Source: Manihot esculenta (lineage: Eukaryota; Streptophyta; Magnoliopsida; Malpighiales; Euphorbiaceae). Taken from it: DNA of 64,000 bases. Position numbers and translations under genes: made by a program. Below, one piece after another: positions 56,441 to 64,000 of the stretch. The DNA lies in contig NC_035175.2 of NCBI RefSeq assembly GCF_001659605.2, forward strand, positions 31,033,705 to 31,097,704. The letters are read 5' to 3'. How positions within the stretch are numbered: position 1 is the stretch's first letter; each line of letters opens with the position of its first letter. The notes beneath the pieces are model-generated. The model saw only the letters and a list, made by a program, of their open reading frames with translations. It ran no database searches and had not been told where the DNA came from.

Positions 56441-58537
56441 TGTAAGACCCCGCTCGTTCAGGCATCGGAATTCCTACCGTCCGGTGGAATCTCGGATGTC
56501 GGATCCTTTTTGAGGGGTATAGTAAGGTTTTAACAAAGGTTTTCAAAAAGGGTTTTTAAGTGTTTTATGGTTTTGAAAGGAAAGGAAATGAGTTTTGAAG
56601 AGAAAAGGCCAAGGAGGGAAAAATAGAGGTTCGGCCGCCGAAGGTGGTATAGTTTTGGCCCCCGAACCCCATGTTCGGCCGCCGAATGTGGTAGAGTTGC
56701 GGGTGCATGTTTGGCTGCCGAAAGTGATTGACCAAGCCACCTATAAAAGCTCCTTAGGTCGGTTCAAGAGGTAAGTTTTCTTCCTCTTCCCACCCAAGGT
56801 GAGCTCATGTCCTCCTTGATGTGATTTCATGGTTTTTACAAGTTCTTCCATGATTTTTAATGAGTTTTATCCTTGTTTTGAAGAGTTGTGAGCTTTGAGC
56901 AAGGTTTTGGAGAATTAGAGTTTTGAAGCTTGGTTTCTCCATATTTTGAAGTTAGGATCACACCAGCCCTAGTTCTTCAAGAGGTAAGTGTTGATCCTTA
57001 TATTTTATAGTGTTTTAAACAAGTTTTATGGAGGGAAAAGGGTTAGGTTTGCATGGTTTGCATGAGTTGTGCATGAAGGGGTTTATGCACCCTTTATGCC
57101 TATGTTTGCTATATGTGTTTATATGATGTTAAGTGTTAGAGTTTAAGGTTGTTCTAGGAGGCTATATGCATGTTTAAGGGTTTATGCAAGGTTTTAAGAG
57201 GTTTTATGCATGATATGAAAGGTTGGATGGTGTAAGGAGGCTGGTTGGTGCATGAATCTGGGTTCTGGAGGAACTCAGGTTCGGCCGCCGAAAGGAGTTT
57301 CGGCCGCCGAACCCCTTGAGGAGGTGGTTTCGGCTGCCTAAGGTTGCTCCCGAAATTTTGGACTTTCGGCTCTGGAGTGGAGTTTCGGCCGTCGAACCTG
57401 CCGCCGAACCTGCCCGAGTTTTGCCTCTGGAGAGGACTTTCGGCCGCCGAAAGTGCCGCCGAAGGTGCCCTGTTTTGCCTTCCTTTGCATGTTTTTCCAT
57501 GCATGTTTATGATGTTTTAGAGGATTTTTGGGGAGATGTTTATGAGTTGTTTTATAGCTATGCTAGAGTTGTTTGGTGCCTCATGTGAGTCCGTCTGTGT
57601 AGGATCGGACCTGAGACGTCGAGGTGTCTAGCTTCAGTGATAGTCGGCCCAGTGTTAGTCGAGCAGTTGCTTCAGGTGAGTAGAACTAACTATGCATATT
57701 TTAAAGTTAATGTTTAAAGGTAATGGCAGTATGAGCATGAGACACGCATCATGGATGCCATGTGATACTAGGTTGTATCGCATTAGAGATCACGAATATG
57801 CTGCATTGCATTGCATTATTTACTGTTGTTGGGATGGACCAAGGCGATCTCAGTAGCCCGCGATCTGTTATGCCTAGATAAGACCTGTGAGAGCTTCCAA
57901 GGGAGCCGGGCACTAGAGCATGTAGTGACCTATGTGAGCTCCTCAGGGAGCCGGGCACCGACAGAGGGAGTCCTGGGATCATGTCTAATCCGAGATGTGA
58001 TATGTTTGTGCTGTGACGCATTTCATGAGAGCATGCAATGAATGAATGAACTGTTTTTATGGTTTGTACTCACTGGGCTCTAGTAGCTCACCCCCCTCCC
58101 TCTTCCCCCAGTTTTGCAGGGCCAGAGTACAGTCAGAGTGAGCTTTGGGGAAAACAGAGTCTGAGCATGGGTTGCCATGTGTTGGTTGTAATAGCATAGC
58201 TAGGTTTTGATATGTGGCATGTATATGTTTATGCTAAGATGATGTAAGTTTAAGTGATATTAAATGATGTTATGTTCTGTTTGTATGCTTGTATAGTATA
58301 GTTGTGGACATGATGTATGGACATTATGTATGGACATGATGGATATATTAAGGTTATGAATGGAAAGAGTATGTTATAAAGAGATAGAGTAAAGTTAAGA
58401 AATGTATATGAGATAAAATATAGAGTTGTACTTTGCCTAGTGTTGGTTGATCCCTTTTTGTTATACATGATCATGAGTTTTGAGATAAACGTTTTCATTA
58501 TGTATGAAATGTTTTCAAGATGCTTTCATGTTAGCCA
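56441..58537 (+). mobile_element. D-type chromovirus LTR, interrupted by the C element
   Basis: Starts TGTAAGACCCCGCTCG and follows the A and C LTRs in general order: palindromes at 56628-56690 and 57275-57460, TATA at 56742, donor-like and acceptor-like sites, and a tandem repeat at 57885-57960. Sequence is clearly diverged from A, B and C. At 58537 the C LTR begins; the rest of D is not in the window. Confidence 0.85.
56742..56749 (+). promoter_or_regulatory. TATA box of the D LTR
   Basis: TATAAAAG preceded by AAGCCACC, a shortened form of the block in A and C. Confidence 0.6.
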
Positions 58538-58893
58538 TGTAATACCCGGCTAGACTCCGGTATCGGAATTCCTACCGTCCGGTGGAATCTCGGATGTCGG
58601 AGACTTCTAGAAGGGTAAAACCATGTTTTCATGAAATGTTTTAATGTATTTGATGATTTTAAGTAAAGAGGAAATGAGTTTTTGAATGAAAACAACCTTG
58701 GAGGAAAACTCAGGTTCGGCCGCCGAAACTCAAGTTCGGCCGCCGAACATGCATGCATTTCGGGTGTGCCTTAGGCCCCCGAAGGCATAAGTGAGGGAAG
58801 TCCAGGTTCGGCCGCCGAACCTGAAGTTCGGCCGCCGAACATGGCATGTATGCGGAGGCACGTTCGGCCCCCGAACGTGGCCTGGCCAGCCAC

Positions 58894-58901
58894 TATAAAA
58901 G
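58894..58901 (+). promoter_or_regulatory. TATA box of the C LTR
   Basis: TATAAAAG after TGGCCAGCCAC, with four TTCGGC-N-GCCGAA sites and CATGCATGC within the preceding 180 bp. Confidence 0.65.
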
Positions 58902-60004
58902 GGTCCCTTAGCCGAAAACGGGCGAGCTTTTCTCCCCATTTTCGGCCAAGGTGAGCTCTCCGCCGTTCCTCACCAATCTTTGAGTTTTTCCTTCAAATCT
59001 TTCACGATTTTCACAAATTTTCATCTTGTTTTGAAGATTTTCAAGTTTTGAGCAAGTTTTGAGCTTGGAGACCCAAGGAAGTTGAAAATCTCCCATCTCT
59101 AAGATTTGGTCGTCTCTCTCTCGATCTTCAAGAGGTAAGAGCCGATCTTAAGCTCATTGCATATTTTAAGTGAGTTTTATGTAAGATCTATGGGGTAGAA
59201 TGCATGTGTAGGGTTTTATGAGTTTATGTTGTGTTTTGAACAATGTGGCTTGCAAATGCATGTTTGATGTGTTGTAGATGGGGTTTTAGTTAGTTTGAAG
59301 CCCCTAGGAGCTTGTATGCTTGTGTAAGTGTGTTGTAGAATAGGTTTTTGCATGATGGATTGGGAAGGAGAGGTTTTTGTGCAAAGGGAACCAAGTTTCT
59401 GCCCTTTGGCAGAAACCAGGTTCGGCAGCCGAAGGACTTTCGGCCGCCGAACCTGCCTGGGAGGCAGGCCTTTCGGCTGCCGAAGTTGCCCTCGAAAAGA
59501 GACTTTCGTCTCTGTCTGGAACTTTCGGCCGCCGAAGGTGCCGCCGAACCTGCCTGGGTTTCGGCTCTGGAGGGACTTTCGGCCGCCGAAGGTGCCGCCG
59601 AACCTGCCCTGTTCAGCCTTCCTTTGCATGTTTTGCATGATTGTTTTAAGTTGTTTTAAGGGGTTTTTGGGGGATGTTTTTAGAGTTATGTTCTAGTTGT
59701 TTGGTCCCTCATTTGAGTCCACCTGTGTAGGTTCGGACCCGAGGAACCGAGGACCCCCGCAGTGAGTTCAGCTGCTTCTGAGTCAGTAGAGTTTCAGCCA
59801 GAGGTGAGTGGAATAACTCTTATGCTTTTAAATAAATAAACCAGTTTTAGCATGATTCACGCATCATGACTGCCATGAGATATAATAGGGTGCTTGCATT
59901 AGAACTCACGAATATGTTGCATTGCATAATATGTTGATGATGCGGATGAATGTTGAATGATCCTTTAGTCCTCATATGTTATGATATGATGATGATACGG
60001 TATG

Positions 60005-60165
60005 GAAGACCAGTGAGGCCCACTCTACGCCCCTGGCACCATGTAAGAGAAAGACCAGTGAGGCCCATTCTACGCCCCTGGCACAGTTGGAATGTTATGT
60101 TATGCTATGTTATGATTATGTAAGAGAAAGACCAGTGAAGCCCATTCTACGCCCCTGGCACAGTT
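60005..60165 (+). repeat. Tandem repeat in the C LTR
   Basis: Three units with AGACCAGTGAGGCCCA and TCTACGCCCCTGGCAC, at about 60009, 60053 and 60129; the spacing between the last two is larger because of a TATGTTATGC microrepeat. Confidence 0.85.
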
Positions 60166-60808
60166 GGACCATGTAGAGGACTATTGGTGATAAATTCATC
60201 CTTGATGTGATTAGCTGTGATGTGATGCATTTCATGTTATCATATATAATAAAATGTTTTATTATTCTGCTCACTGGGCTCTAGTAGCTCACCCCTCTCC
60301 CAAATTCCCTAGGTTTGCAGGTACAGGGTAGACCAGGAGGTCCGCAAGAGTAATGAAGTCTTGTGCATGTAATAGATAGAATGTGGACATAACGAATTTG
60401 TAGAATGATGTAATGTAAAAGTACAGTATAGTCTTGTTATGTATTATGACATTGAGGATTAGAGATTGTGCTTGACCCTATGAGTAAGATATCCCTTTTA
60501 ATACATGATCTTAGATGTTTTGTAATGCTTATGTCAACCAACTCAACATATATTGTATCGCCCATTGGGGCATTGATGAGATCCCACAGAGGGGTCATAG
60601 ATATGATTATGATTATGTTTAGTGCATGCACAGGTTGAGTTTGGTGTATGAATGTAAGGAAAAGTTTCATTTTTTATGTATATTGTTGATCATGTATGGG
60701 ATTAAACAGGTTTTCAGGTTATTGTCAGGCTTGCTACGGGTCCCGGCGGTCTTAAGCCGATCTGGATCCTAGCGCCGGTAGCGGTCCGATTTCCGGATCG
60801 TTATAGAA

Positions 60809-60820
60809 TGGTATCAGAGC
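60809..60820 (+). other. PBS of the C element
   Basis: TGGTATCAGAGC, perfect initiator Met-tRNA type, three bases after the LTR end. Confidence 0.85.
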
Positions 60821-61066
60821 CCTAGGTTCATATGGTCGGACCTAGAGTGTCGGGCTCCTAGTTGTTATAGAAGGTCAAGCACAATAGGAAGATCATGTCC
60901 ACTAGGATAGGATGTGGAGTCCTGTCTTACATGATGATGTGAAATGCCATGATTATATGCATGTGCATTAATGATATGTGATGTATGTGATGAGGGTTCA
61001 TGTGTGCCCACATGAACCATATGATGCTAATGTTTGCTTGTTATGTGCTGTTTTTCAGAAAATAGG
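60821..61066 (+). other. C leader between PBS and gag
   Basis: About 245 bp with no ORF of note. Ends with TGTGCTGTTTTTCAG (61044-61058), which looks like a 3' splice site eight bases before the gag ATG. Confidence 0.5.
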
Positions 61067-64000
61067 ATGAGAGAAACTCGTCGATCAGCAAGATTGACTG
61101 GAGTACCACCTGAGGATGAGGGCACGAGCGCCCGTCCTCCAACATTGCCTAGGGCAATGTCTAGTAGGTCTAACAGAGAAAGAGCAGTAAGAGACCCTAG
61201 AAGGTCTTTGGATCTTGGTAGAAGCAGATCAGTAAGAGGAACAGTTCAGGGAGGAATGTCAGAGGACATGGGGGATGATATGGATGTAGAGCAGAGGAGG
61301 GATGGCAGTCTGGGAGTTAGCATGTCAGAAAAGGGAATGGGAGAGTCCCAAGGAGGCACTCAGGCCTCGGGATTTGTTCAGCCACCCCATTACCCACACT
61401 TCTCACAAAATCCCGGGTATTTGATGGGAGGTACATCGGATTACCCTAGCTTCACCCCTTATCCCACACAGATGCCATACCCACCCTACTACCCACCATA
61501 TTCACAATACCCAATGTATCCACCCCCACCTTACTATCCAAATCCAGCAAACCCTACCTCAGAAAATGTTGCACCACCTCCACCACCTACAGAACCAGCA
61601 GCCCCAGTTGCTCAACCTTCTAGACCTAGCTCAGCCAGTGGGAGCAAGGTCAAGATGACCGACTACATGAAACTGGGTGCTCCTCAGTATGAAAAAGGGG
61701 ATGACCCATTTGTGTACCTTGAAAGGGTTAAGGTGATCACAGATGAGATTGGGGCTGATGACAGTAGAGCCATTCAGATGGCCGGGTTCACGCTTAAGTG
61801 CAAGAAGGCACGAGAGTGGTTCAAGAATTATGTGAACCCGAGAGTGGACAACATGTCTTGAGAAGAGTTTGTAAACGAGTTTGTAGGATGGGCTTTCCCA
61901 GATAGTTCAAGGGAGCTGAAGATGATAGAGTTTGAACAGTTGAGGCAGACTGATGAGATGAGTGTAGAGGAGTTCACAGACAGATTCTTGGAGCTGTTGC
62001 CTTTTGCAGGGCAAAATCTTGACTCGGATCAGAAAAGGTCAAGGAGGTATATCATGAAGCTCCACTCCAGATATTCCTCCTTGATCCAGTCAGTAGATAG
62101 GGAGAGCTTTCATGCCATAGTGGATATGGCCCGGAAAATGGAGGCCAGTGCCATCGTTCAGGGGACAGTTAAGCAGTCAGTGGCACAGCCTTCCGGTTCT
62201 AAGACCCCAGGCTCTTCTTCTTTTAGTGCAGCAGCTTCAGGCAGCAAGAGGTGGAGCAGTACCACCAAGAAGTCGAAGAAGAACAAGTTTTGGAACAAGG
62301 TCAAGTCCAGTCTGGGACTAGGGAGTGGCTCGAGTTCTGGTGCGGATAATGCAGTTTGTGCGAAGTGTAGTAGGCCACACAGGGGAGTTTGCCGGGCTGG
62401 GACCGCAGCCTGCTTCAGATGCGGGCAAGAAGGACACATGGCTCGGGAGTGTCCTAGGGCAGCTTTTGGAGCACAGTCTCAGCAGACAGCTTCTGGCAGT
62501 GTGGCTCAGCCAGCAGCTCTAGCCGTGACTCAGGCCAGTGGCAGAGGCAGAGGGAGAGGGACAGCCTCTTCTTCAGCGGGTTTCAGAGGTGAAGGTCCAT
62601 CAGCTCCAGCACGGATCTTCACGATGACTCAACAGGAGGCAGATGCATCTAACACCGTGGTGGCAGGTAACTTAGTCATTGGTTGTTCAGATGTGTATGC
62701 CTTGATGGACCCTGGTGCATCTCATTCTTTTGTTGCTCTGAGAGCCGTCGAGAGGTTGGGGTTGATGATCTCTGAGTTAGAGTGTCCTCTCTGGGTCAGT
62801 GGACCCAAGTGTGATCCATCAGTGGCAGAGTCAGTCTGCCAGTGTAGTCCAGTCTTTGTCGAGGGAAGATGCCTATCCGCCGACCTTGTGGTTCTAGACT
62901 TGACAGATTTTGACGTCATTCTAGGGATGGATTGGCTATCTACCCATGGTGCTACCTTGGACTGCAGGGATAAGGTAGTCAGGTTCAGAGGTCAGGATGG
63001 GTCAGAGGTTGTCTTCAGGGGAGACAGGAGGGGTACACCTAGAGGTCTGATATCAGCTCTTCAGGCTCATAGGTTGCTTAGGAAGGGATGTCAGGGGTAT
63101 TTGGCTCATGTGAGAGAGCTTAGCAGTCAGGTTAAAGAGCCCACCTCGGTGCCAGTGGTTAGAGAGTTTCTAGACGTCTTCCCAGATGAACTGCCAGGTT
63201 TACCACCTGCTAGGGAGATAGAGTTTGAGATAGAATTGATGCCTGGAACCCGACCGATCTCTATTCCTCCCTACAGGATGGCTCCAGCTGAGTTGAAGGA
63301 ATTGAAGGAACAGTTGCAAGAGCTGGTAGAAAAGGGCTTCATCCAACCGAGTACCTCACCCTGGGGTGCTCCAGTCTTGTTTGTCAGAAAGAAGGATGGA
63401 TCCCTTAGGCTTTGTATCGACTACAGGCAGTTGAACAAAGTCACTACCAAAAATAGGTACCCTTTGCCAAGGATCGACGATCTATTCGACCAGCTAGCAG
63501 GAGCGGGTTGTTTCTCCAAAATAGATCTGAGATCGGGGTACCATCAGCTAAGGATAAGGGAGGAGGATGTGCCGAAGACAGCCTTCAGGATCAGATATGG
63601 GCATTTTGAGTTCCTTGTAATGCCGTTCGGGTTAACCAACGCCCCTGCAGCATTCATGGATCTCATGAACAGAGTGTTTAGCCAATACCTGGATCACTTT
63701 GTTATTGTCTTCATAGATGATATCTTAGTGTATTCTAGGAATGCAGAAGAGCATGCCCATCATCTGAGGTTGGTTCTACAGACCTTGAGGGAGCATGGCT
63801 TGTATGCCAAGTTCTCCAAGTGTGAGTTCTGGCTGAGGAGCGTTTCATTCTTGGGGCATGTTGTGACAGAAAATGGGATAGAGGTGGACCCCAAGAAGGT
63901 AGAAGCTGTGGCTAACTGGCCTAGACCCACTTCAGTGACAGAGATTAGAAGTTTCTTGGGTTTGGCAGGTTACTACAGGAGGTTCGTCCAGGACTTCTCA
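61067..64000 (+). pseudogene. C-type gag-pol polyprotein, one nonsense codon, continues past the window
   Basis: Starts MRETRRSARLTGVPPED, as in B (the frame also has an ATG at 61034). Order: Arg-rich N terminus, Pro/Tyr linker (~61400-61560), gag core, TGA at 61859-61861 (TGG in B, so W to stop), the rest of gag, and the zinc knuckle [14 protein letters not shown] (~62410). Protease: [11 protein letters not shown] (~62700) and [31 protein letters not shown] (~63380), FIDDILVYS (~63713); then [12 protein letters not shown] before the edge. I find no other stop or shift: gag, protease and RT are all in the same frame. It is the least damaged element here. Confidence 0.9.

Larger units (their letters stand above)
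58538..60805 (+). mobile_element. C-type chromovirus 5' LTR
   Basis: 2268 bp from TGTAATACCCGGCTAGACTC to GATCGTTATA (one base from the TTACA end of the other types). Preceded by AGCCA, the presumed target site; the partner lies beyond the window. TATAAAAG at 58894; at least nine TTCGGC-N-GCCGAA sites (58716-58840 and 59420-59605); tandem repeat at 60005-60165. Confidence 0.92.

Overview
This window looks like repeat-rich nuclear DNA of a eudicot plant. The evidence is nested Ty3/gypsy and Ty1/copia LTR retrotransposons, Met-tRNA-type primer binding sites, AT-rich intergenic DNA, a LINE tail and one P-class pentatricopeptide repeat (PPR) gene. The general look suggests Euphorbiaceae (cassava or a relative), but that is a guess. 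I see no bacterial genes, rRNA, tRNA or CRISPR array.

Layout. (1) 1-31577 is essentially one long chromovirus, called H here. Its 5' LTR lies at 722-1488 plus 3631-3655. Gag-pol is split over 3804-4255, 11653-15471 and 17141-17505. Its 3' LTR is 17544-19620 plus 30571-31577. Into H were inserted: a C-type LTR (1-721, minus); a B-type solo LTR (1489-3630, minus, TSD CTTTG); an A-type chromovirus in gag (4256-11647, plus, TSD CGACC); a non-autonomous copia in the integrase (15472-17135, minus, TSD GGCAA); and a B-type chromovirus in the 3' LTR (19621-30570, minus). Removing the A and copia insertions at their TSDs keeps the H reading frame continuous. (2) 31594-32870 is a truncated copia element (LTR, PBS, gag). 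(3) 32.9-35.3 kb is AT-rich and empty. (4) 35271-41974 is a decayed minus-strand Tat/Ogre-type element. (5) 42.8-44.7 kb is the only host gene, a restorer-of-fertility-like PPR broken by a frameshift, followed by a degenerate PPR copy at 45.3-46.05 kb. (6) 46.95-47.71 kb is a LINE tail, and 47854-50905 an old unbroken H-family LTR. (7) 51618-55336 is the 5' half of a plus-strand Tat element. It is fused to the deleted 3' half of a D-type chromovirus (55337-58537), whose LTR is cut by a C-type chromovirus (58538 to beyond 64000). The C-type gag-pol has one nonsense codon inside the window.

The most interesting signals are in the roughly 2.2 kb LTRs shared by types A, B, C and D. Each has a TATA box with a conserved upstream block, a CATGCATG-type RY motif in most copies, a dense array of TTCGGC-N-GCCGAA palindromes, a variable tandem repeat, and a conserved series of splice-donor-like and splice-acceptor-like sites that gives the LTR the layout of a spliced gene 5' region. 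Both large nested insertions in H (A and B) also carry a second, non-canonical junction that duplicates 202 or 224 bp of host element. These are either illegitimate recombination between allelic forms or assembly misjoins.
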